Shown piece by piece: positions 1 through 10,357 of a DNA stretch of 64,000 bases. Position 1 is the first letter of the stretch; each line of letters opens with the position of its first letter. The DNA is from Rutidosis leptorrhynchoides (lineage: Eukaryota; Streptophyta; Magnoliopsida; Asterales; Asteraceae): contig NC_092343.1 of NCBI RefSeq assembly GCF_046630445.1, positions 137,943,501-138,007,500 on the forward strand. The letters run 5' to 3'. The position numbers and the translations under genes are program-made. The notes below the pieces were generated by a model. It did not search any database, was not told the origin of the DNA, and worked only from the letters and a program-made list of their open reading frames with translations.

Positions 1-673
1 TAATTCTTTCTTCAATCTGGTTCACTAGTTTGTGAGCCATTCTACATGCCTGTTGTATGGAGGCGGGCTCGTGTGAACTTATATCTTCTTGGATTCTTTC
101 CGGTAATCCTTTCACAAACGCGTCGATCTTCTCTTCCTCATCTTCGAATGCTCCCGGACACAATAGGCACAATTCTGTGAATCGTCTTTCGTACGTGGTA
201 ATATCAAATCCTTGGGTTCGTAACCCTCTAAGTTCTGTCTTGAGCTTATTGACCTCGGTTCTGGGACGGTACTTCTCGTTCATCAAGTGCTTGAATGCTG
301 ACCACGGTAGTGCGTACGCATCATCTTGTCCCACTTGCTCTAGATAGGTATTCCACCATGTTAACGCAGAACCTGTGAAGGTATGCGTAGCGTACTTCAC
401 TTTGTCCTCTTCAGTACACTTACTTATGGCAAACACCGATTCAACCTTCTCGGTCCACCGTTTCAATCCGATCGGTCCTTCGGTTCCATCAAATTCCAAA
501 GGTTTGCAGGCAGTGAATTCTTTGTAGGTGCATCCTACACGATTTCCTGTACTGCTAGATCCAAGGTTATTGTTGGTATGTAGCGCAGCCTGTACTGCGG
601 CTATGTTTGAAGCTAGAAAAGTACGGAATTCCTCTTCATTCATATTCACGGTGTGTCGAGTAGTCGGTGCCAT
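1..673 (-). CDS. Retrotransposon A gag polyprotein, N-terminal part (runs off window)
   Basis: An open frame from the ATG at 673 to the window edge, about 224 codons with no stop. The translation has the Retrotrans_gag core of plant Ty3/gypsy elements: FDGTEGPIGLKRWTEKVE, then TGSALTWWN near residue 95, then a KYRPRTEV segment and a GFDITTYERRFTELC segment near residue 150. Gag builds the cytoplasmic virus-like particle in which the element RNA is reverse transcribed. It starts about 340 bp downstream of the F-box ORF and 130 bp downstream of the leader hairpin, on the same strand. The protease and pol regions are outside the window. The frame looks intact, in contrast to the other elements here. 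Assignment to the Tekay/Del lineage is an inference. Confidence 0.85.
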   Translation of the reverse strand, partial: MAPTTRHTVNMNEEEFRTFLASNIAAVQAALHTNNNLGSSSTGNRVGCTYKEFTACKPLEFDGTEGPIGLKRWTEKVESVFAISKCTEEDKVKYATHTFTGSALTWWNTYLEQVGQDDAYALPWSAFKHLMNEKYRPRTEVNKLKTELRGLRTQGFDITTYERRFTELCLLCPGAFEDEEEKIDAFVKGLPERIQEDISSHEPASIQQACRMAHKLVNQIEERI

Positions 674-805
674 TTCCTTCAAAATAGTTAAATGGAACAA
701 GTTAATCATACAGAATATTAAGAGTAGTTAATAGTATTTCGTAGCATAATATGAACTCATTTATAAAAGCTTTTTCTTCATATTAGCATTTTATAAGTTT
801 AAATT

Positions 806-822
806 CGGGTAGTACCTACCCG
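806..822 (-). other. Leader hairpin of element A
   Basis: CGGGTAGTACCTACCCG is a perfect inverted repeat (7-base arms, 3-base loop) in the 340-bp non-coding stretch between the F-box ORF and gag. A similar hairpin lies in the leader of element C at 11489-11505, and the same AACGGGTAGGTAC string forms C's polypurine tract at 14401-14413. I see nothing else in 674-1014. Confidence 0.5.
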
Positions 823-1014
823 TTAAGTTCATACTTAGTAGCTAATATACAATTCAACTACTACAATTCTATATGAAAAACTGATTGTAATAATATTTCG
901 CGTTCAAACTTTTATACAATATTTTACAAACTTACAATACCGCTTATTTTACATAAAGCATGAAATATAGCACACAATAACTTTGATACAAGATAGTTGT
1001 GAAGACAATTCTAG

Positions 1015-1698
1015 CTAGTACACAAGTCGTTCGGCAAAGGCAATAAAGACACGTAATTCATACGTCCAGAAACAAGTCATGCATTCTGGTTTTACTAGGA
1101 CTACTTCCCATCCTTGGTCTTGTGCAACATAACCGTTATGGCCGTTGATAAGACAGCGTGTTGTAACGTCATCAAAGGGACGAGGGTTACGTAATGTCCA
1201 ACAGTCCCGTAATAATCTAAAAACCTCATTTCTTACCCCAATTACCGACTCCGTCACTTGTGGAAACGTTTTGTTTAATAGTTGTAGCCCGATGTTCTTG
1301 TTCTCACTTTGGTGAGAAGCGAACATTACTAATCCGTAAGCATAACATGCTTCTTTATGTTGCATGTTAGCCGCTTTTTCTAAATCACGAAGTCCAATAT
1401 TCGGATATATTGAGTCAAAATAATTTCTTAACCCGTTGCGTAAAATAGCATTTGGGTTCCCCGCAATATATGCGTCAAAGTAAACACATCGTAACTTATG
1501 GGTTTCCCAATGTGATATCCCCCATCTTTCAAACGAAAGTCTCTTATAAACCAAGACATTCTTGGAACGTTCTTCGAATGTCTTACAAACTGATCTCGCC
1601 TTAAATAGTTGTGCCGAAGAATTCTGGCCGACTCTAGACAAGATTTCATCAATCATGTCTCCGGGTAGGTCTCTTAAAATATTGGGTTGTCTATCCAT
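1015..1698 (-). CDS. F-box protein (At2g35280-like family) carried inside retrotransposon A
   Basis: A 227-codon intact ORF. Residues 8-50 form an F-box: RDLPGDMIDEILSRV followed by LFKARSVCKTF. The middle (about 90-130) has the Sel1-like stretch seen in this plant family (LRDLEKAANMQHKEACYAYG), and the C-terminus has a CxxCFWTYE motif. F-box proteins bind SKP1 and give an SCF ubiquitin ligase its target specificity. The ORF lies between the primer site and gag of element A, on the same strand as gag, so a genomic LTR transcript would contain it. There are no introns, frameshifts or stops, which suggests recent capture or selection. The target-recognition part is not recognisable. The alternative is a host F-box gene that the element merely surrounds, which the position inside the element makes unlikely. 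Confidence 0.8.
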   Translation of the reverse strand: MDRQPNILRDLPGDMIDEILSRVGQNSSAQLFKARSVCKTFEERSKNVLVYKRLSFERWGISHWETHKLRCVYFDAYIAGNPNAILRNGLRNYFDSIYPNIGLRDLEKAANMQHKEACYAYGLVMFASHQSENKNIGLQLLNKTFPQVTESVIGVRNEVFRLLRDCWTLRNPRPFDDVTTRCLINGHNGYVAQDQGWEVVLVKPECMTCFWTYELRVFIAFAERLVY

Positions 1699-1836
1699 TT
1701 TGTGTTTTTAAACTGTAAAATAGACAAGAGTTAGATTCATAAAAAAAAATACTTATTAATACAAGCAATTTTTACATATATCATAAAGCATAAGAACACT
1801 ATATTCCATATATTACACCACACGAATACAACTATC

Positions 1837-2451
1837 TTATTCCGACTCGCTCGTTTCTTCTTCTTCGGTTTTGGTTCGTTTTGCCAAGTTTCTAGGGATA
1901 TATGATGTTCCCCTAATACGAGCCGTCGTTGTCCACATTGGTTTAGAAAAACCTGGTGGTTTAGAGGTTCCCGGGTCATTGTTACAACTTAAGGACTTCG
2001 GGGGTTGACGATACATATAAAGTTCATCGGGGTTGGAATTAGATTTCTCTATTTTTATGCCTTTTCCCTTATTATTTTCTTTTGCCTTTTTAAATTCAGT
2101 TGGGGTAATTTCTATAACATCATCGGAATTCTCGTCGAAATCCGATTCATCGGAGAATTGGTAATCCTCCCAATATTTTGCTTCCTTGGCGGAAACACCA
2201 TTGACCATAATTAACTTTGGTCGGTTGGTTGAGGATTTTCTTTTACTTAACTGTTTTATTATTTCCCCCACCGGTTCTATTTCTTCATCCGGTTCCGATT
2301 CTTCTTCCGGTTCCGATTCTTCTTCCGGTTCCGACTCTTCTTCCGGTTCCTCTTCGGGAACTTGTGAATCAGTCCACAAATCATTCCAATTTACATTTGA
2401 CTCTTCATTATTATTAGGTGAGTCAATGGGACTTGTTCTAGAGGTAGACAT
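1837..2451 (-). CDS. Acidic low-complexity ORF of retrotransposon A, function unknown
   Basis: A 204-codon ORF from the ATG at 2451, about 200 bp inside the primer site and upstream of the F-box ORF on the same strand. Residues 30-60 are a tandem PEEESE repeat, followed by a basic patch (KQLSKRKSSTNRPK), a second acidic block (DESDFDENSDD) and a basic C-terminus ending in EEEETSESE. I see no catalytic motif, zinc finger or membrane segment. Element C has a decayed S/D-rich stretch in the equivalent place (10750-10910), so a charged ORF upstream of gag may be a feature of this lineage. It could be an accessory protein or the N-terminal part of a spliced product. The function is not inferable. 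Confidence 0.6.
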   Translation of the reverse strand: MSTSRTSPIDSPNNNEESNVNWNDLWTDSQVPEEEPEEESEPEEESEPEEESEPDEEIEPVGEIIKQLSKRKSSTNRPKLIMVNGVSAKEAKYWEDYQFSDESDFDENSDDVIEITPTEFKKAKENNKGKGIKIEKSNSNPDELYMYRQPPKSLSCNNDPGTSKPPGFSKPMWTTTARIRGTSYIPRNLAKRTKTEEEETSESE

Positions 2452-2646
2452 CTATCACATAATATCAAACACGTTAAGAGATTAATATATCACATAATAT
2501 TCATATGTTAAAAATATATAGTTTCCAACAAAAATGTTAAGCAATCATTTTTAAAGAAAACACGGTCGAAGTCCAGACTCACTAATGCATCCTAACAAAC
2601 TCGATAAGACACACTAATGCAAATTTTCTGGTTCTCTAAGACCAAC

Positions 2647-2658
2647 GCTCGGATACCA
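2647..2658 (-). other. Primer-binding site of element A
   Basis: Read on the minus strand this is TGGTATCCGAGC, two bases inside the LTR end at 2661. It matches the initiator-tRNA-Met type site (TGGTATCAGAGC) with two changes. It fixes the element's orientation. The stretch 2452-2646 is otherwise leader with no recognised content. Confidence 0.8.
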
Positions 2659-2660
2659 AC

Positions 2661-5600
2661 TGAAATGTCCCGTTCTTATTGATTAAAAACGTTCCATATT
2701 AATTGATTTCGTTGCGAGGTTTTGACCTCTATATGAGACGTTTTTCAAAGACTGCATTCATTTTTAAACAAACCATAACCTTTATTTCATCAATAAAGGT
2801 TTAAAAAGCTTTACGTAGATTATCAAATAATGATAATCTAAAATATCCTGTTTACACACGACCATTACATAATGGTTTACAATACAAATATGTTACAACA
2901 AAATAAGTTTCTTGAATGCAGTTTTTACACAATATCATACAAGCATGGACTCCAAATCTTGTCCTTATTTAAGTATGCGACAGCGGAAGCTCTTAATAAT
3001 CACCTGAGAATAAACATGCTTAAAACGTCAACAAAAATGTTGGTGAGTTATAGGTTTAACCTATATATATCAAATCGTAACAATAGACCACAAGATTTCA
3101 TATTTCAATACACATCCCATACATAGAGATAAAAATCATTCATATGGTGAACACCTGGTAACCGACAATAACAAGATGCATATATAAGAATATCCCCATC
3201 ATTCCGGGACACCCTTCGGATATGATATAAATTTCGAAGTACTAAAGCATCCGGTACTTTGGATGGGGTTTGTTAGGCCCAATAGATCTATCTTTAGGAT
3301 TCGCGTCAATTAGGGTGTCTGTTCCCTAATTCTTAGATTACCAGACTTAATAAAAAGGGGCATATTCGATTTCGATAATTCAACCATAGAATGTAGTTTC
3401 ACGTACTTGTGTCTATTTTGTAAATCATTTATAAAACCTGCATGTATTCTCATCCCAAAAATATTAGATTTTAAAAGTGGGACTATAACTCACTTTCACA
3501 GATTTTTACTTCGTCGGGAAGTAAGACTTGGCCACTGGTTGATTCACGAACCTATAACAATATATACATATATATCAAAGTATGTTCAAAATATATTTAC
3601 AACACTTTTAATATATTTTGATGTTTTAAGTTTATTAAGTCAGCTGTCCTCGTTAGTAACCTACAACTAGTTGTCCACAGTTAGATGTACAGAAATAAAT
3701 CGATAAATATTATCTTGAATCAATCCACGACCCAGTGTATACGTATCTCAGTATTGATCACAACTCAAACTATATATATTTTGGAATCAACCTCAACCCT
3801 GTATAGCTAACTCCAACATTCACATATAGAGTGTCTATGGTTGTTCCGAAATATATATAGATGTGTCGACATGATAGGTCGAAACATTGTATACGTGTCT
3901 ATGGTATCTCAAGATTACATAATATATAATACAAGTTGATTAAGTTATGGTTGGAATAGATTTGTTACCAATTTTCACGTAGCTAAAATGAGAAAAATTA
4001 TCCAATCTTGTTTTACCCATAACTTCTTCATTTTAAATCCGTTTTGAGTGAATCAAATTGCTATGGTTTCATATTGAACTCTATTTTATGAATCTAAACC
4101 AAAAAAGTATAGGTTTCTAGTCGGAAAAATAAGTTACAAGTCGTTTTTGTAAAGGTAGTCATTTCAGTCGAAAGAACGACGTCTAGATGACCATTTTAGA
4201 AAACATACTTCCACTTTGAGTTTAACCATAATTTTTGGATATAGTTTCATGTTCATAATAAAAATCATTTTCTCAGAATAACAACTTTTAAATCAAAGTT
4301 TATCATAGTTTTTAATTAACTAACCCAAAACAGCCCGCGGTGTTACTACGACGGCGTAAATCCGGTTTTACGGTGTTTTTCGTGTTTCCAGGTTTTAAAT
4401 CATTAAGTTAGCATATCATATAGATATAGAACATGTGTTTAGTTGATTTTAAAAGTCAAGTTAGAAGGATTAACTTTTGTTTGCGAACAAGTTTAGAATT
4501 AACTAAACTATGTTCTAGTGATTACAAGTTTAAACCTTCGAATAAGATAGCTTTATATGTATGAATCAAATGATGTTATGAACATCATTACTACCTTAAG
4601 TTCCTTGGATGAACCTACTGGAAAAGAGAAAAATGGATCTAGCTTCAATGGATCCTTGGATGGCTCAAAGTTCTTGAAGCAAAATCATGACACGAAAACA
4701 AGTTCAAGTAAGATCATCACTTGAAATAAGATTGTTATAGTTATAGAAATTGAACCAAAGTTTGAATATAATTATTACCTTGTATTAGAATGATAACCTA
4801 CTGTAAGAAACAAAGATTTCTTGAGGTTGGATGATCACCTTACAAGATTGGAAGTGAGCTAGCAAACTTGAAAGTATTCTTGATTTTATGAAACTAGAAC
4901 TTTTGGAATTTATGAAGAACACTTAGAACTTGAAGATAGAACTTGAGAGAGTTCAATTAGATGAAGAAAATTGAAGAATGAAAGTGTTTGTAGGTGTTTT
5001 TGGTCGTTGGTGTATGGATTAGATATAAAGGATATGTAATTTTGTTTTCATGTAAATAAGTCATGAATGATTACTCATATTTTTGTAATCTTATGAGATA
5101 TTTCATGCTAGTTGCCAAATGATGGTTCCCACATGTGTTAGGTGACTCACATGGGCTGCTAAGAGCTGATCATTAGAGTGTATATACCAATAGTACATAC
5201 ATCTAAAAGCTGTGTATTGTACGAGTACGAATACGGGTGCATACGAGTAGAATTGTTGATGAAACTGAACGAGAATGTAATTGTAAGCATTTTTGTTAAG
5301 TAGAAGTATTTTGATAAGTGTATTGAAGTCTTTCAAAAGTGTATAAATACATATTAAAACACTACATGTATATACATTTTAACTGAGTCGTTAAGTCATC
5401 GTTAGTCGTTACATGTAAGTGTTGTTTTGAAACCTTTAGGTTAACGATCTTGTTAAATGTTGTTAACCCAATGTTTATAATATCAAAAGAGATTTTAAAT
5501 TATTATATTATCATGATATTATGATGTACGAATATCTCTTAATATGATATATATACATTAAATGTCGTTACAACGATAAACGTTACATATATGTCTCGTT

Positions 5601-5911
5601 TCAAAATCATTAAGTTAGTAGTCTTGTTTTTACATATGTAGTTCATTGTTAATATAATTAATGATATGTTTACTTATCATAATATCATGTTAACTATATA
5701 TATAACCATATATATGTCATCATATAGTTTTTTACAAGTTTTAACGTTCGTGAATCACCGGTCAACTTGGGTGGTCAATTGTCTATATGAAACCTATTTC
5801 AATTAATCAAGTCTTAACAAGTTTGATTGCTTAACATGTTGGAAACATTTAATCATGTAAACATCAATCTCAATTAATATATATAAACATGGAAAAGTTC
5901 GGGTCACTACA
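2661..5911 (-). repeat. 5' LTR of element A
   Basis: On the minus strand it begins TGTAGTGACCCGAACTTTTC at 5911 and ends CATTTCA at 2661, so it has TG...CA ends and is 3251 bp long. It is AT-rich and has no convincing gene; the short ORFs here are chance frames. The part nearest the primer site (2870-3340) is clearly related to the 3' part of element C's LTR. The partner LTR is outside the window. Confidence 0.8.
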
Positions 5912-6383
5912 TTAATAAACTAGCTTTTATGTGAATTCAACCAAGGAAGAGTCTTATTGATTAAACATAGGTAAAGAAGAACTAATGACAAGGTTTATGT
6001 GAATTTACTAAGTTTATAGTTCTCGGTTTATAGATATTGTGAGATTGATATGAGCCATTTACATTTACTTGTAACTACATAATAACGGTTTTAACTATAA
6101 AAGAACAATCCCTATCATTTATCAAGCATTGAAGTAAACACCACCTTTTCATCCTTGTTATTTATCTCATTTTATTTCTCGTTTGTTACTTAACAATTCT
6201 GCAATTAAAACTCCCTCTTTAGAATAATTAATCGTTTAAAGTCCTTGAAACAAACTTTTCCTTGTGGATTGAACTGGTCAATTTACTTGCTAGTTACTGC
6301 ATCATAGGGTTTTAGTTATCTGTATTATGTGTTAATTATTAACCATATTGTCTACATTTTAAAGGTTACGTCTTGACACATCA
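5912..6383 (+). repeat. Remnant of element B 5' LTR
   Basis: Matches 22191-22662 of the 3' LTR almost base for base, from TTAATAAACTAG to TTGACACATCA. Element A sits at its left edge. It contains no gene. Confidence 0.85.
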
Positions 6384-6389
6384 ACTTTT

Positions 6390-6407
6390 TGGCGCCACTG
6401 CCGGGGA
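6390..6407 (+). other. Primer-binding site of element B
   Basis: TGGCGCCACTGCCGGGGA, six bases after the LTR end. It resembles the tRNA-Asp-complementary site of plant Athila-type elements. The 60 bp that follow, up to 6467, are leader, cut by the insertion of element C. Confidence 0.8.
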
Positions 6408-8291
6408 GCGATTTTGTTTAATGATTTTAATAGATTTTTAGTTATTCAATCCTTTCGTGGGAAGTTATGTGACGATCCGGAAATTTCCGACTAAATTTAA
6501 ACTTAATCTTTATATGATTTCGATATGATAAGCAAGATATGTAATGTTGAGTCTATAAAATTTTGAAATGATGTTCATATATTCAATTGACCTTCGACTA
6601 CTCTCGACGATTCATGAACAATTTATTGTGATTAGATATGTGTATATGTATATATAAATAATAATTTGAAATATAATTTGAAATATTATATGTTGTTGTT
6701 ATTAAAAATTAATAAAATAAAAAAATAGGATATTAAAATAATTATTATTTAAAATATATCTCTTTATATAAATAAAGTATATTAAAAATAAATATTAAAT
6801 GATTGTAATACTCGTTTGATGTTTCGATTGATATTAAACAAGTTAAATTCAAACTTATGTAATTTTAAAATAAACGGTGATCCAAAAATGTGCTATATAA
6901 ATTTTAGGTTTATTAAAAATATATTTAGAAGCTAATTAATAAATTTTAACACTTTTTATATTTCACCCATAAATGAGAGGGACAGTTGATATAATTTTTA
7001 TTTAATAAATTAAGAATCAATTTTTATACCATAATGACGGAAATAAATAAAGATAATTAATCTAAAAATTTGAGATTTTTAGGGACACTTTTATACATTA
7101 ACTGTTTAGCAATGGACACGATGTAATACTCCGTAAATTAATAACATGACAAAACTTCGGCTGCTATCCTATTTAGACTACTGTGCCTTCTGTTTCATTT
7201 CAACAATCACCACTGATTGTTATTATTAATTATTAATTATTAATTATTATATTTATAGTACGGAGTGAGATATTTATATAAATCATTTACCTATCTATAT
7301 CTTTACAACAAACCACTTGAAATTTTCTGTTTCCTTTCCTTGTCTTAAATGAACTATCTTCCAATTACGTACAATCACACTAACAAACCCACTACTATTT
7401 GTTTGTTCATATTCATTCCATTAACTCTAGTATATATATTTTATTTATATCTATCTATCTATCCTCTATAATATATATATCTATATACACATATGCAGAG
7501 ATAGGAAAAACACCCACTTTAAAACACACCTTCTTCTTGTGTTCTTCTTCTTCTCCTAAGATCAACCACACACCATCACCACCTCTGTTACCCTAATTAA
7601 GAGTCACCCATCGAACACCTTTGTAAACCATTAACAACCACCTTGGAACCCGTCACCACCACGTTGAATCCAAACAACCACCATTACATGCTCGATATAT
7701 ATTTTTTCTCTGTTTTGGTTCAACAACGAACGCCACTATATCTCCCTCACTCACGATCTCTCTCTCATATTTTCTCTCTCTCCTAATCGTGTCACCAAGA
7801 ACCACAGCAAACCACCTCCACCATCATCGACTTATATAACACCAATTAACCACCATCATAACCCACCCAAATAGTTACTTTCGCTGCTGAGTTGCAGCTC
7901 ACGAAAACCCCAGACAAACCGACTGCTCACTGCTATTTTTACTGCAATTCATGCTTCGGTTCTGCAACAAATAGATTATTAACAATGATGATTAGATGAT
8001 GCCGTGTAGTTAATGATAATGATATACGATGTGGACGATGACATGAAGATTGCTTATAATGATGATGATAGACCGTGATACATGAAGATGATGATGAACA
8101 GTGACAATAATGATTCACTGTTACGATGAAGAAACAAGATTTAATTCGACTATATATTGATGATCATAGAGATAAAAGTAATAGAAGATTAGAGATGGTA
8201 TTATGATGAATATTAAATAGGTTTTGTTGAGAAGACGATAATTAGTGTCGGGTTAATTATATATGTAAGGTTTATAAAATCAGATGTGAGC

Positions 8292-8620
8292 TAGTAGCTC
8301 AATGGTTTTGGAGGAGTGATGATGAATGAGAGGTCCAGGGATCAAACCTAGTCAGCTGCACGATTTTTTTTTTAATTAAATAGAAACCGCTGGGCCGAAT
8401 CCTTCGGTTTCCATGTTGGGCTATGTATAAGTTGTTGGGCTGAAAAACAATCTTAAATGTTGGGGCTGTAAAAACCATTGTGGTGATTGGGCCGAAATAC
8501 ATATGGGCCGAACTATAGGATAAGAGAATTTATTGGGTAAATTAAGATAGAAAGTAAGCAAGGGTTCAATGGTTGGGAGTGAGGTTCTTGATCGAGAGGT
8601 CTCAAGTTCGAGTCTCGTCT
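8292..8620 (+). other. Two tRNA/SINE-like box pairs inside the LTR of element C
   Basis: Module 1: TAGCTCAATGG at 8295-8305 resembles a Pol III A box, and GGGATCAAACC at 8338-8348 resembles a B box, followed by a T-run. Module 2: GCAAGGGTTCAATGG (8558-8572) and AAGTTCGAGTCTCG (8604-8617), again followed by a T-run. Both recur in the second LTR (module 1 from 16241). They could be old tRNA-derived SINE pieces absorbed by the LTR. I do not claim that they are transcribed. Confidence 0.4.
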
Positions 8621-8662
8621 GCAGCATTTTTTTTAGGAGGGTATACATTTTTTTTCCATTTC

Positions 8663-8663
<1 letters not shown>

Positions 8664-8719
<56 letters not shown>
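8664..8719. repeat. (ATT)n microsatellite in LTR of element C
   Basis: About 18 ATT units. The copy in the other LTR (about 16609-16676) is longer. Confidence 0.9.
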
Positions 8720-9038
8720 GAAAATAATAAAATTTAATATCATGAATATTAGTATTAACATCATTCTATAATTACTAGTATTATTATTATGTATCGTTTT
8801 TATTAATGATATTAGGTTACTATATGTATTACTACTCACATTATGAGTATCATTATTATTATATCATTAAAATTATTTTTCTAACTATTATTAGCAGTAA
8901 AATTACTATAATTATTATTATTATCAGTATTGTTATTATAAATGTTATCATTATAATCAACACTAATTTTTATTACTATTATTATTATTAGTTCACAGAA
9001 ATAAATATTATGTATATAAAATTATACATATAAGTAAT

Positions 9039-9153
<115 letters not shown>

Positions 9154-9280
9154 TAATCATATTAACAATTTTATATAAATATTCATATATATAATCAGTT
9201 AGGATTTTTATTAAAATACTAATCAAATATATATAAATATAACTATATTGATATTAAACATTTTGAATATATACACAAAT

Positions 9281-9283
<3 letters not shown>

Positions 9284-9352
<69 letters not shown>
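9284..9352. repeat. Second (TA)n microsatellite in LTR of element C
   Basis: About 34 TA units, against about 16 in the matching array at 17226-17258 of the second LTR. This accounts for most of the 40-bp length difference between the LTRs. Confidence 0.9.
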
Positions 9353-9356
<4 letters not shown>

Positions 9357-10345
9357 AAGACATAAAATATAATTTTGTTCAATTACGATTATACATTTTA
9401 ATATATATACAAATGATATAGTTCGTGAATCCGAGGCCAACCATGCATTGTTCAGTTGTTTAATGTCGTCATATGTATTTTTACTACAAAATACAGTATG
9501 GTGAGTTTCATTATTCCCTTTTTAAATGCTTTTGCAATATATATTTTTGGGACTGAGAATACATGCGCTGCTTTTATAACTGTTTTACGAAATAGACACA
9601 AGTACTTAAAACTACATTCTATGGCTGGATTATTAAACCGAATATGCCCCTTTTTATTAAGTCTGGTAATCTAAGAATTAGGGAACAGACACCCTAATTG
9701 ACGCGAACTTTAAAGATAGATCTATCGGGCCCAACAAGCCCCATCCAAAGTACCGGATGCTTTAGTACTTCGAAATTTATATCATGTCCGAAGGAGGATC
9801 CCGGAATGATGGGGATATTCTTATATGTATATTGTGAATGTCGATTACCAGGTGTTCAATCCATATGAATGATATTTTTGTCTCTATGCATGGGACGTAT
9901 GATTATGAGAAATGGAAGTATGAAATCTTGTGGTCTATTAAAATTATGAAATGATTCTTTATGATAAACTAATGAACTCACCAACCTTTTGGTTGACACT
10001 TTAAAGCATGTTTATTCTCAGGTACGAAAGGAATCTTCCGCTGTGCATTTGCTCATATTAGAGATATTACTTGGAGTCATTCATGACATATTTCAAAAGA
10101 TGTTGCATTCGAGTCGTTGAGTTCATCAAGATTATTATTAAGTCAATTATATTTGGATATATTATGAAATGCTTTACATGCCTGTCAACTGTCGATGTGA
10201 CGAAAGTTTGTCTTTTCAAAACGAATGCAATGTTTGTAAAATGTATCATATAGAGGTCAAGTACCTCGCGATGTAATCAACTGTTGTGAATCGTTTATAA
10301 TCGATATGGACTTTGTCCGGATGGATTAGGACGGGTCTTCACAGT

Positions 10346-10357
10346 TGGTATCAAAGC
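10346..10357 (+). other. Primer-binding site of element C
   Basis: TGGTATCAAAGC, two bases after the LTR end at 10343. It is close to the initiator-tRNA-Met type site and sets the plus orientation. Confidence 0.85.

Larger units (their letters stand above)
1..5911 (-). mobile_element. LTR retrotransposon A, 5' part (Ty3/gypsy, chromovirus-like)
   Basis: Minus-strand element that runs off the left edge. Reading leftwards it has a 3.25-kb LTR (2661-5911), a tRNA-Met-type primer site (2647-2658), an acidic ORF, an F-box ORF, a leader hairpin and the start of gag. Its LTR shares the last several hundred bases (around 2870-3340 here) with the LTR of element C (around 9640-9960), so A and C belong to one lineage. 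It is inserted in the 5' LTR of element B: the sequence right of 5911 resumes at the position matching 22191 in B's 3' LTR. Pol and the second LTR would lie left of the window, so completeness and TSD cannot be judged. Confidence 0.85.

Noticed and set aside
1428-1652. 74-codon minus ORF overlapping the F-box gene
   Set aside because: Shadow frame of the F-box ORF.
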